Source: Streptomyces sp. NRRL S-350 (GTDB lineage: Bacteria; Actinomycetota; Actinomycetes; Streptomycetales; Streptomycetaceae). Taken from it: DNA of 64,000 bases. A program made the position numbers and the translations under genes. Of this stretch, positions 27,001-35,124 are shown piece after piece (within the stretch, counting starts at the first letter, position 1; every line of letters begins with the position of its first letter). The DNA is taken from positions 1 to 64,000 of the forward strand of contig NZ_JOHO01000027.1 in the NCBI RefSeq assembly GCF_000719705.1, written 5' to 3'. The notes under the pieces are model-generated. The model worked only from the letters and a program-made list of their open reading frames with translations. It was not told where the DNA came from and ran no database searches.

Positions 27001-27112
27001 CGCACACGTCGTCGAGGCCCGCGACGCCGCGACGGCCAATCCCGACTACACGTACCCGAAGTTCCGAGTCGGCGCAGTGCCGTCGCGACGCACCAAGGAG
27101 AGCAGCCCATGA
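24011..27112 (+). CDS. Tail-protein-I/fiber fusion with LamG domain and internal duplication
   Basis: A 1033-aa protein from the GTG at 24011 overlapping the baseplate-J stop. Residues ~1-195 are a gpI-like baseplate attachment region (LLGTTAKLLWAIGAERDQLRHHLERT... LDLIGSDLGVPRFPPLPYG). Residues ~195-405 form a LamG/concanavalin lectin domain (VALYHLDEDP; GRFGQAFAFTGDGALVT; LWVDGVLRDRKPDG; IVDEVRLSSVARA). From ~513 and ~755 two ~110-residue repeats begin with FDPVYL/FDPVFL and end in ...GFDYV / ...GFGHV. A C-terminal cap follows (VVPKDKYDLIMNILNTLHPVGVEVLTGAL). It is the likely receptor-binding or wall-binding arm. Confidence 0.75.
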   Translation: MSTLSAVRMARHLTAPFGRGADSLALTLLPGADTGSASIAPYDFADHRATYGHTADPAYVLTLLTDCDQDTSVALTVDQPGSSFHPAVVGVPAGTRAGTSYVVPLPSGATEAARLATLTANPPPSGVTAAGRWALTALLGTTAKLLWAIGAERDQLRHHLERTVAQRHLETATGASLDLIGSDLGVPRFPPLPYGFDPATVALYHLDEDPRTTAQAEDLTARYPGRNDHRGTITGPVVQGVGRFGQAFAFTGDGALVTAATSPDFDIPVDGGATVECFVRPDPGLAAGLVLARHPDPTTPQPGWVLEIGVFGRAQPGNVRFAIGDGTTTVELFADLSLPTDRFSHLAAVLDRTTGHLGLWVDGVLRDRKPDGGLGAVRNTADLRIGPGHTGFRGIVDEVRLSSVARADFFPALGEGNAHYRNRLRIFRRWTLPTPANLTRVLNATVRPIGPSQDPEVSDNPLVVDDGNGRVVRGSRAVTVLPARLAPGERMARDGRRRVSEADTVGTVADEPRFDPVYLLAQDNPAVDYRAPGPRVLEPGEPPPDPRLVQLVVTAPLDRLVALAAAEGADGRLGVESAFDPRADDLRATGRAVLLTHGTVATDRLAALAHRAGFDYVEHRADADQVYAACAVGEYLALDAAPPGSGPADLVVGASTGVRLTIRPALPVGALADWLTIPTGPGRATLTDTSATGAFLTATAPGDITVKVEVTRGSHTVSATRTLRAAPADLADGARIAADGTLGAPVTVVGGPDPDFDPVFLHRHDDARAAYGTDPDHHLMQIAVAGRLDALLDELQRRGVAGPVTVAAAYDPAGTDPLARQGRALTVRSTGLDAGQLAVVAHLVGFGHVQRSGADVILHHPAEPLVALAGPDTVTEGSTLDLTIVPPPSVVGALGQLSLATGAFADGRAALNGATDESTPGLTGEQAGPVWVQAAYLMDVGPEPETAEVPPYTFKVRLRPELVAAGQVVPKDKYDLIMNILNTLHPVGVEVLTGALRAHVVEARDAATANPDYTYPKFRVGAVPSRRTKESSP

Positions 27113-27762
27113 CCGGCATCAGCTTCACCCCGACCTTCCAGCACACGGACTGGGTGGACAACCGGGACCGGGTCCAGGCCGCCGGCCAGAACGGCTTCAA
27201 CAACCGGTTCAACGCGGTGGAAGCGGACCTGAAGAACCTCTCCGCCGTCGTCGGCACCATCGACCAGGCCATCACCGCGCTCAGCGCCCACCCGACGACC
27301 GCGCCGAAGACGATCAGCCTGAGTCCGCTGCTCACACCCGCCCTGCCGTCCGCCGCGAGCCCGCAGCCCTCCCCGGCCGGGTGGAGCATCGACTCGACCA
27401 CGGGGATCGCGCAGAAGCCGCCCGGCCTGTCGGGCAGCTTCGCGGGCGTGATGAACGTCGTCCTGCCGGGCGGGGCGGTGGTGCAATCGCTGCGGATCAC
27501 CGCCACCAACAGCTCGACGGTCGCCAGGTTCTCCGTCTCCCTCAACCGGATCCCGCTGGTCGTCACCTCCTCCACGGTGCCCGACACACTCGTCAGGAGC
27601 GTCATCAGCACCTCGCCGTTCGACGTGACCGCCAACACCTCCGCCGCCTTCTCCCAGGTCGACGTGAGCCACTTCCGCTACTACCTCGTGGCCGGTGTCG
27701 ACAGCGCGGTGGCCGCGGACGTGATCACCCTCGGCGGCTTCCAGATCACCTACGCGGGCTGA
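27109..27762 (+). CDS. Short tail-fiber-like protein
   Basis: A 217-aa protein overlapping the previous stop by 4 nt. The start (FTPTFQHTDWVDNRDRVQAAGQNGFNNRFNAVEADLKNL) is the conserved baseplate-attachment leader seen in short phage fibers, with a coiled-coil stretch at ~35-65. The rest is beta-rich and threonine/serine-rich. It likely assembles as a trimer on the wedge and recognises a surface. Confidence 0.65.
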   Translation: MTGISFTPTFQHTDWVDNRDRVQAAGQNGFNNRFNAVEADLKNLSAVVGTIDQAITALSAHPTTAPKTISLSPLLTPALPSAASPQPSPAGWSIDSTTGIAQKPPGLSGSFAGVMNVVLPGGAVVQSLRITATNSSTVARFSVSLNRIPLVVTSSTVPDTLVRSVISTSPFDVTANTSAAFSQVDVSHFRYYLVAGVDSAVAADVITLGGFQITYAG

Positions 27763-27768
27763 ACCGCC

Positions 27769-30700
27769 GTGCGGGTCGACTGCCACATCCCGATCACCAT
27801 CCGGCTCACCGGAGCCCTGGGCGAGGCCCAACTGGAGGAGCTGGCAAGGACCCTGACCGAAGTCGTGCGCGCCCGGACGGCCGAGGCCGAGCGGCTGGTC
27901 GCCGCCCGCCTCGGCCGTCGCACCCCGGCCGGACCGGCCGAGGCGCGGGAGCGGTACGACCCCGCCCGCGACGGCGACCGCGGCTACGCCGTGGCCTCCT
28001 ACCAGCACGGCGGACGCCCGCAGGGCGTACCGGTGCGCGGGGCCGCCGGGCCGTGGACGGTGCTCCGCGCCGTCGACTTCCGGGCCCGGGTCGGCCGGTT
28101 CCTCGACTTCGTCGAGCGCCTGCACGAAGGCGGGCGGCTGCCCGAGCAGACGCTCTACGGCGACCGGCGGGAAGAGCTCCGCCGGGTGGTGCTCTGGTGG
28201 GTGCGGACCGGCCGCGACCACACCCTGGCCGAGCTGTCCGACGGACTGTACGCGCACGCGGCCCGGCTGGTCCGGCTCGGCCCGGGACAGGTCCTCGCCA
28301 CGGCGGTCTGGGTCACCGACGACAACCGGGCCGCGCTGCTCGCCCTGGACGAGGACAAGGTGCTCGGCGACCGGATCGGGCGGATCGGCCCGCACAACGC
28401 CCGTCGGATCGAGGGCCGGGGCGCCACCGCCGTGCTCCGCCACGGCGGCTGGGCGCTGTACGCCGCCATGGTCCTGCCCAAGGTCGAGCTGACGGACCTG
28501 GCGACCCTCGGCAGGGACACCGTGCTGCGGCTGCCCGCCGCCGACGCGGCCTTCTGCCTCGACGTGCGGGACTTCGAATCCCGCTACGGCCTCACCACGG
28601 CCCAGTACCTGGGCGAGTTCGGCACCCTCCCCGTACCGGTGTGGCTCCAGCCGCTGACGGTGCGCCGCCGTACCCGGCCCGCCGCGCTCGCCCTGCTGCT
28701 GGCCCGCCGGGCCGAGGAGCGGATCCCTTCGGGCGACGACCGGGTGACGGGCGACCGCCTCCTGGTGCTGACCGACCCGGCTCTGAGCCGGCTGCCGGCG
28801 TCCGTCCGGGAACGGGCCGGCGCCTGGACCAACCCGACCACCCGGCGGCTGGACGACCGGGCCGACACCTACCACCTCGAACCGGGCCGGCGTTGCCTCT
28901 TCGCCAGGGCGGTCCTGCCGGTGGACACCGAACGGCTCGGCGCCGCCCGGTACCGGCCGCGCGCCCGCCCGCTGGCGGCCCGGCTGCGCGGCCTGCTGGG
29001 CGGCGACCCGACCGAGCGGTCCTGGCAGCGGGCGATGTCCGCCTTCCTGGACCACGAGTTCGAGGAGGACCCGCCGTCCGAGCGGCCCGACGGCGGAACG
29101 CTGTTCGAGTACGTACTGGCCGAACTGGCCGGGGACTTCGCCAGGCTGTACGACGTCGTGGAGGCGAGCCGCCACTTCCGCCTGCGGCACCGCCTGCTGC
29201 GGCTCAGCCTGGCCACCTCCAGGGCGGCCGATCCCAGGGTGGCGAAGCTCCGGGAGTCGCTGACCGGACAGCGGCTCGCCGGGACCCGCAACGAGTACCG
29301 GACCGATCCCACCCGGATCCTGCTCGACCGCGAGCCCGGCCGGGCGGTCGCCGCGGGGGGCGTCCTCGGTGAGGTCGAGTCGATCTACACCACCCGTCGT
29401 GACCTCAAACGGCTGCGCCCGGCTCGCGTGGAGACGCTGCGCAAGGCCCTGGAGGCCGAGCGGGTGGAGCTGGTGGGGCGGATCGCCCGGGGTGAGGACC
29501 GCACCACGTACGACCAGGAGCGGTTCGCCACCGCGGTGCTGGCCGGCGCGGTCCGGCGGGTGGGGCTGACCGGGGCCGACTTCGTGAACGTCACCGTCGA
29601 GCGGAGCATCCGGCTGCTGGAGGTGCGACGGCAGGAGGAGGGCGGACTGCCCGACCTGCACGTGCAGTTCGAGTTCGTGGAGCGGGTGGTCGGCGAGAAG
29701 GGCTGGACCCGGGTGGGCGGCCCGGTTCTGGAACGCGCCGGGAGCTTCGAGGAGCGGTTGACCTGGTGGAGGCTCGGCCGGGCCGGCGAGGTGTACCGGG
29801 CGGCCGGCATCGTCGTCGCCGCCGTCGGCGCGGTCCTCCTGGCCTGGGAGGCCGGCGTGGTCGCCGCGCTGGTGAGCCTCGGGGGTGGAAGCGGCCCGGT
29901 GCTGGGCGGGATCGCGATCTCGGAGGTCGTCTACTTCTTCCGAGTGATCTTCGGCGACGCCAAGCTGACGCCCGGCGGCATCCTGATCGCCGCCCTCGAC
30001 GGCTACCTCCTCGCGGTCGGCTTCCGGTTCGGGGGCGTGCCCGCGCGGTGGGCCGCCGAGGCCGTCGGCACCGGGACGCTGCGTCAGACCGTGGCCGGCT
30101 GGGCCGCCCAGGCGCTGGTCCGGGGCTCCGTCGGCGGGGCGACCTCGTCGGCGTTGACCACCTTCGCCCACGACGTGGTCCACGTGGCCACCGGCGAGGG
30201 CTCCTGGTCCGGCATCCGCACCTACGTGGCCAACCTGGCCCTGGGCGCGGTGATCGGGATCGTCGCCGAGTTCGTCCTGGCCCCGGCCCTGCGGGAGGCA
30301 CTGGTCGGAGCGCGCGGCGCGGTCACCACGGCCGCCGGGACCGCGGCCCGACTGCGGGCCGCCGGCTGGGGCGCCCGGGAATGGGTCCAGGTCTCGACCG
30401 AGGCGCTGGCGAACCTGCGGGCCACCCTCGGGACCTTCATGGGGGACGTCGCCGCCCGGGGCTTCGCCGAGGCGATGGCCGGCCGGCTGGCGGAGGTCGC
30501 CACCGAACTCGGCGGCCGCGAACTGGCCCGGCACGTCCTCGAACTCGCCGGGGCCAGGTTCACCCTCAGGGCGAGCGCCGGACTGGCGCGACTGCTCCCG
30601 GCCCTGGAGGCGGCGGCCCCGGCCCGGGCCCACACCGTCGCCCGGATCCTGAGTGAGCACCCCGCGGAGACCGTCCACCTGCTGGAGGCCCTGACCTCGC

Positions 30701-31752
30701 TCGACCGGGCCGCGACCCGCCGGCTCGTCGCGGGGACCTTCGCCTCCACCGAGGACCTCGCCGCGTTCCTCGGGCGCCTGTCCGAGTACACCCCGGCCGA
30801 ACAGCGCGCGGTGCTGCGACTGCTCGCCCAGCTGGACATCGTGGCCGGCCGGCCGGTCCCGAGCGGGACCCCCTCCGACCTGGTGCGCCGCCAGTTCGGC
30901 GCGTCACTGCGGATCCAGGCGGCCGGGGCGGAGATGGAAGCGCGCAGGCTGGAACAGGAACTCGCCGAGGTGCTCGAAAAGGCCCGTGCGGCCGAGGCAC
31001 GGGGCAACACCCGGCGCGCCGGCGCGCTCCGCGACGAGGCCGAGGTGCTGCGGACCAAGATCGAAGCCGAGAAGGCGAGGGCTGTCGAGGCCCGAGCCGA
31101 GGCCGGGCGGGCGACGCCCCGGCTGCCGGAGCTTCCGGCCCCGGCGGACATCGAGCGGGCGCTGGGACAACTGGAGAGCCGCGGCAGCGCGCAGACCTGG
31201 ATCCGCCTGCCCGCGGGGCTGCGGTTCCGGGACCACCCGGAACTGCTGGAGCGGGTGGTACGGCCGGTCTTCCGCAGCCGGACCGGGAACCGGGTGGTGT
31301 TCCGGATCGAGGGCGGTACCCCGCCGGCGGCGAGCCGGGAGCGCGTCCTGATCGACGCCCATGGGCAGGCCCGGGTGCTCACGAGCGGCACCGACCCGAT
31401 CAACCTGAACTTCGGGCTGTTCGAGCGGGCCGTCGAGTTCCTGATCAGGGCACGACCGGGCGCACGGCTGAAGGTGTTCGAGGTGGAGGAGGGGTGGTTC
31501 CGCGCCCTGCGCAGCCACGCCGTCCCGGAGCAGGGAAAACCCGCGTCCCTGCTGGGGCGTCCGCCCGGCACACCGCCGGAGGGCGCGGTCCCGCTGCCGC
31601 CGCCGCCCAAACTGAAGGAGGTCACCGGCCGGCCGCGCGTGGTGGACACCCGGTACGGGCAGGACCAGCTCCAGATCCCGGAGGAGCTCATCTCCGAGCT
31701 GAACGAGTTCATCGTGCCGGGCAGCGGCCGGGTCGTGGAGTTCAAGCCGTGA
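27769..31752 (+). CDS. Giant putative effector 1 of the injection system
   Basis: A 1327-aa protein from the GTG at 27769. It has no signal peptide. Residues ~62-92 contain the GYAVxSYxxxGRPxGVP motif shared with the next protein. Residues ~100-660 are charged and helical. A long hydrophobic block (~674-760, YRAAGIVVAAVGAVLLAWEAG and following) could insert in a membrane. A strong coiled coil (~1048-1115, RLEQELAEVLEKARAAEARG) precedes a compact ~200-residue C-terminal module containing FGLFERAVEFLIRARPGARLKVFEV. That layout (leader, body, membrane block, variable tip) resembles polymorphic toxins, but the terminal domain is unrecognised and no immunity gene adjoins it. Confidence 0.6.
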   Translation: MRVDCHIPITIRLTGALGEAQLEELARTLTEVVRARTAEAERLVAARLGRRTPAGPAEARERYDPARDGDRGYAVASYQHGGRPQGVPVRGAAGPWTVLRAVDFRARVGRFLDFVERLHEGGRLPEQTLYGDRREELRRVVLWWVRTGRDHTLAELSDGLYAHAARLVRLGPGQVLATAVWVTDDNRAALLALDEDKVLGDRIGRIGPHNARRIEGRGATAVLRHGGWALYAAMVLPKVELTDLATLGRDTVLRLPAADAAFCLDVRDFESRYGLTTAQYLGEFGTLPVPVWLQPLTVRRRTRPAALALLLARRAEERIPSGDDRVTGDRLLVLTDPALSRLPASVRERAGAWTNPTTRRLDDRADTYHLEPGRRCLFARAVLPVDTERLGAARYRPRARPLAARLRGLLGGDPTERSWQRAMSAFLDHEFEEDPPSERPDGGTLFEYVLAELAGDFARLYDVVEASRHFRLRHRLLRLSLATSRAADPRVAKLRESLTGQRLAGTRNEYRTDPTRILLDREPGRAVAAGGVLGEVESIYTTRRDLKRLRPARVETLRKALEAERVELVGRIARGEDRTTYDQERFATAVLAGAVRRVGLTGADFVNVTVERSIRLLEVRRQEEGGLPDLHVQFEFVERVVGEKGWTRVGGPVLERAGSFEERLTWWRLGRAGEVYRAAGIVVAAVGAVLLAWEAGVVAALVSLGGGSGPVLGGIAISEVVYFFRVIFGDAKLTPGGILIAALDGYLLAVGFRFGGVPARWAAEAVGTGTLRQTVAGWAAQALVRGSVGGATSSALTTFAHDVVHVATGEGSWSGIRTYVANLALGAVIGIVAEFVLAPALREALVGARGAVTTAAGTAARLRAAGWGAREWVQVSTEALANLRATLGTFMGDVAARGFAEAMAGRLAEVATELGGRELARHVLELAGARFTLRASAGLARLLPALEAAAPARAHTVARILSEHPAETVHLLEALTSLDRAATRRLVAGTFASTEDLAAFLGRLSEYTPAEQRAVLRLLAQLDIVAGRPVPSGTPSDLVRRQFGASLRIQAAGAEMEARRLEQELAEVLEKARAAEARGNTRRAGALRDEAEVLRTKIEAEKARAVEARAEAGRATPRLPELPAPADIERALGQLESRGSAQTWIRLPAGLRFRDHPELLERVVRPVFRSRTGNRVVFRIEGGTPPAASRERVLIDAHGQARVLTSGTDPINLNFGLFERAVEFLIRARPGARLKVFEVEEGWFRALRSHAVPEQGKPASLLGRPPGTPPEGAVPLPPPPKLKEVTGRPRVVDTRYGQDQLQIPEELISELNEFIVPGSGRVVEFKP

Positions 31753-34700
31753 GGCGCCGCTACCACCTGCCGGACACGGTGACGGGCGAGGTGGCCGCGG
31801 CCGACCGGGAACGGCTGCTCGCCGTGGTGCGCTCGGCGGTGCAGCGCGCGCTCGCGGCCGCCGGTCCGGGCGAGGTGGTCGCGCCACGGCCCGGGGAGCC
31901 GGCCCGGGAGCGGTACTCCCAGGAGCGGCGGACCCCGGAGGGCGGCTACGCCGTGCCCAGCTACGACGAGCAGGGGCGGCCGGTGGGCGTCCCGTTGCTC
32001 CCGGCCGCCGGCGGCGCGGCGGAGCGGCTCGGGGCACCGCCGGACCGTACGGGGACGGGACCGGTGCTACCGGTGCCCGAACCGCCCGCGGAGGCCGGCT
32101 CAGCCGGGACCGCCACGTGGAGCGTCGCACCCCTGTCGGCGTCCGCCGCCACGACCGACGAGGGCGCCGCCCTCGGGGCCGACCGGTCCGCCGTCACGGC
32201 CGGGCCCGGCACCGCGCCGATCGTCCGGCTGATCCGTGAACGCTGGCCCGCCGCCGGCTTCGCGGACCCGGCCGGCGTCCGCTACGGCGTGTACACCGCC
32301 GGCGCCGGCGAATCCACCCCGCGGCTGTTCTACCTGGCTCCCGACAGTGAGGGGCCGGTGTTGCGCGCCCTGCGGCTCGCCGTGCGGGCGCCGGGCACCC
32401 CGCGCGTCGTGGACCTGCCCGGCGGCGACTACACCGTCGTCGCGCGCCCGCACAGCGCGGCCCAGCTGTACCGCGGACCACGCCGACTGTCCGACCTTGG
32501 CAACCCGCAGGACCTCGACCTCACCGTGAACTTCACCGCGGTCTCCGACGTGCCCGAGGTGACCGTCCGCGCGACCCCCCGGTACCACCTGTGGCCCCGG
32601 CCGAGGATCCTGCGGGTCGACCAGCAGGACGGGGCCGCCGTCGTCGGCGCCGACACCACCTACCTCGCCGAGGTGGAGATCTGGCGTCTGGAGGAGTCCG
32701 GCCGCTGGACACCGGTGTACGAGCTGGCGCTGGTGTACGCGTTCATCAGCTACCGCTGGCGGGTGTACCGGATCGAGCACGACCGGCACGGCGAGCGGTA
32801 CCGGGTACCGGTCGACACCGGCCAGTCGACCCGGGCCTCCTTCACCCACCGCTTCGACCGGGCCGGCGAGTTCGAGGTGGAGTGCGAGGTCCGTCTCTCC
32901 TACGAGGACGCCTCCCCGGAGCCGGTGACGGAGCGGCGGACCGACCGGGCCCAACGGCTCGAGGAACGGATGGCCCTCGAACTGGCCGGGCTGGAGAAGG
33001 CGACCCGCGCGGCCGGTGCCGAGCCGGTCTGGTCCACCAGCGCCGACGAACTCCTGACGGCCGCCCGGCAACGGCTGCGCCGGGCCGAACAGGCCACCCC
33101 CCGGGACGAGCCGCTGATCCGTGAACTGCGCGACAGCGTCGCCGCCTTGGAGAAGAGACTGGTCGGCACCACCGGTGCCGGGCCGTTCCCGCTGCGGGCG
33201 CTGTTCACCGACCGGCGCACGGCCCACTCCCGGCCGATCTCGCTGTTCGTCGGTCCGGCGCCGGACTCGGCCGGCCCGGGCCACACCTGGCTGCTGATCG
33301 ACGTGACGTACCCCGCGTTCCACCGGACCTACCGGGGCACCGGCCCCACCGCCGAGGCGGCGCTGCGGGCCGCCTTCGAGGAGGCCCGGACCTCCTTCCG
33401 CGGCAGCTACCCGCCGGGCCGGATCCTGGCCCGGATCGAGTGGCCCGGGATGGCACGGCTGCAGCTGAAGCCCTTCGACTTCGCCACGGACACCGAGAGT
33501 TGGCAGCGCACCGCATGGGAGTGGCTGTCCGTGGTCGCGACCGGGTTGGCCGTGGCGGGCACCGCGCTCGCGCTGGCCTTCCCGGTGTCCTCGCCGGTGG
33601 CCGTCGGCGTGATCGTCCTCGCCGGAGCGCTGACCGGCGGGGTGCTCAGCGCGGTCAACCTGGCCGAGCGGCTGCACCACGACGCCTTCGAGTGGGACCG
33701 GGAGACCGCCCTCGACCTGCTGGCCGTCGCCACCGCCTTCACCTCGGTGGGCGGAGCGGTCGCCCGCCGGGCCATCGCCGCCGGGGCGCCGCTGACCATC
33801 GAGGCCACGGCCCGGCTGGCCGGGATCCTCAAGTTCCAGCGCGCCGTGCTCTACGTCGACCTGGGCGCCCACCTCACCGACGCCGTCCTGCTGTCCTACG
33901 ACACCTATCTGCAACTGCGGGACGTCGACGCCGCGATGTCCGACACCGCGCTCGCCCGCCTGCAGCGCGAGTACGGCGACGAGGAGGGCCGCCGCCGGTT
34001 CGAGGCCGAGCGCTTCACCCGGATCCTCGGGGTGCTGGCGCGCGCCGCCGTCAACGGTCTGCTGACCGTCGTGGCGGTCCGCGGCACCGCCAAGGCCGTC
34101 GCGGCCGGTCGGTCCGTGCGGCTCGCCGCCGAGCGCGGCGGGACGGTCCTCCAACAGTTCCCCGAGGCCGACTTCCGGAAGGACCCTGGGGGCTTCCGGC
34201 GGCGCCAGAGCGACGAGGCGGCCCGGCGGCTCGGGCTGACCACCGATCCTGGCGGCGCCGCATCGGCGCAGGCCCTGTCCGCACGATCGGCCTGGGGGAT
34301 CAACAAGGCCCTCGCCTCCCTCAGCGAGGACCGGCGGGCGCTCGTGCTCGCCACCATGCGCCCCGGAGGTGCCGACCTCAAGGCCCTGCGGTCGTTCCTC
34401 GCCGACGGCGGCAGCCTCACCGAACTGGCCGCCTTCCTGGAGACCCAGCCCGTCTGGCTGCGCAACCGCATCACCACCTTCGGCACCCTGCAGACGAGGG
34501 CCGAGGCCTTCAACCGCCTCAGCACGACGGTGCCCGACATCGCGGCGTTCCGCTGGAACCAGGAGAACCTGACCGATCACTTCGGCCGCCACGTGCTGGG
34601 GCGCGCCGGCTACCCCGACGAGGCCTGGAAATGGGCGGAGCGCCTGGGGATCGCGCGGGCCTACGGCTTCGACCGGACTCGGTACCAGTCGCTCCTCCGG

Positions 34701-35009
34701 TCGACGACGGCGGCCGACGGAAGGCTGCGCTGGGAGATCACCGAGCGGTTCCGCCAGGCCTACGGCGACTACGTGCACCGCGTCATGACCCGGACCGCGG
34801 TGTTCGGCCGGACCGGCAAGGGGGCGGAACTCGTGGGCTCGGACGGTGAGCTGTTCTGGGCGGCCGCACCGACCGGCCTGATCTCCACCGGGTACTTCCC
34901 GGACAACCCGACGACCTGGCCGCCGTCCTCGGACGAGCTGGTGCGCAAACTGGGTGCGGCCCTGTCCCAGGGCCAGTCGGTGGTGCAGCTGTACCGACTC
35001 CCGCGCTGA
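31749..35009 (+). CDS. Giant putative effector 2 of the injection system
   Basis: A 1086-aa protein whose GTG overlaps the stop of effector 1. The N-terminal motif GGYAVPSYDEQGRPVGVP (residues ~65-84) matches effector 1. A Pro/Ala-rich linker is followed by a beta-rich region (~150-400) and a hydrophobic block ~590-640 (WLSVVATGLAVAGTALALAF). The C-terminal ~150 residues (RWNQENLTDHFGRHVLGRAGYPDEAWKW... ELFWAAAPTGLISTGYFP) look like a small bacterial toxin module: an H-x3-H pair, then a late T/Y-rich strand, as in BECR-type RNases. It is the last gene of the main operon. Confidence 0.6.
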   Translation: MRRRYHLPDTVTGEVAAADRERLLAVVRSAVQRALAAAGPGEVVAPRPGEPARERYSQERRTPEGGYAVPSYDEQGRPVGVPLLPAAGGAAERLGAPPDRTGTGPVLPVPEPPAEAGSAGTATWSVAPLSASAATTDEGAALGADRSAVTAGPGTAPIVRLIRERWPAAGFADPAGVRYGVYTAGAGESTPRLFYLAPDSEGPVLRALRLAVRAPGTPRVVDLPGGDYTVVARPHSAAQLYRGPRRLSDLGNPQDLDLTVNFTAVSDVPEVTVRATPRYHLWPRPRILRVDQQDGAAVVGADTTYLAEVEIWRLEESGRWTPVYELALVYAFISYRWRVYRIEHDRHGERYRVPVDTGQSTRASFTHRFDRAGEFEVECEVRLSYEDASPEPVTERRTDRAQRLEERMALELAGLEKATRAAGAEPVWSTSADELLTAARQRLRRAEQATPRDEPLIRELRDSVAALEKRLVGTTGAGPFPLRALFTDRRTAHSRPISLFVGPAPDSAGPGHTWLLIDVTYPAFHRTYRGTGPTAEAALRAAFEEARTSFRGSYPPGRILARIEWPGMARLQLKPFDFATDTESWQRTAWEWLSVVATGLAVAGTALALAFPVSSPVAVGVIVLAGALTGGVLSAVNLAERLHHDAFEWDRETALDLLAVATAFTSVGGAVARRAIAAGAPLTIEATARLAGILKFQRAVLYVDLGAHLTDAVLLSYDTYLQLRDVDAAMSDTALARLQREYGDEEGRRRFEAERFTRILGVLARAAVNGLLTVVAVRGTAKAVAAGRSVRLAAERGGTVLQQFPEADFRKDPGGFRRRQSDEAARRLGLTTDPGGAASAQALSARSAWGINKALASLSEDRRALVLATMRPGGADLKALRSFLADGGSLTELAAFLETQPVWLRNRITTFGTLQTRAEAFNRLSTTVPDIAAFRWNQENLTDHFGRHVLGRAGYPDEAWKWAERLGIARAYGFDRTRYQSLLRSTTAADGRLRWEITERFRQAYGDYVHRVMTRTAVFGRTGKGAELVGSDGELFWAAAPTGLISTGYFPDNPTTWPPSSDELVRKLGAALSQGQSVVQLYRLPR

Positions 35010-35124
35010 CCGGTACCCGCGCGGGGTATCCGGTGCGGATTGCGGGCGCGGTCGGGGGCGCCCATGCTGGAGGTACGGGCGCCGCCGGACAGCACACCAC
35101 GGATCGACGGATCAGGAGTCAGCT

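Noticed and set aside
23783..30678. Long minus-strand frames of 1074 and 1210 codons across the baseplate and effector genes
   Set aside because: Same antisense composition bias; the plus-strand genes carry clear tail-protein motifs and overlapping starts.
16320..35009. Prophage
   Set aside because: No integrase, terminase, portal, capsid, lysis or replication genes were found, only tail-like and effector-like genes.
16320..35009. Type VI secretion
   Set aside because: No TssJLM membrane complex, ClpV or paired TssB/TssC; a single short sheath and gp25/J/I order fit phage-tail-like systems instead.
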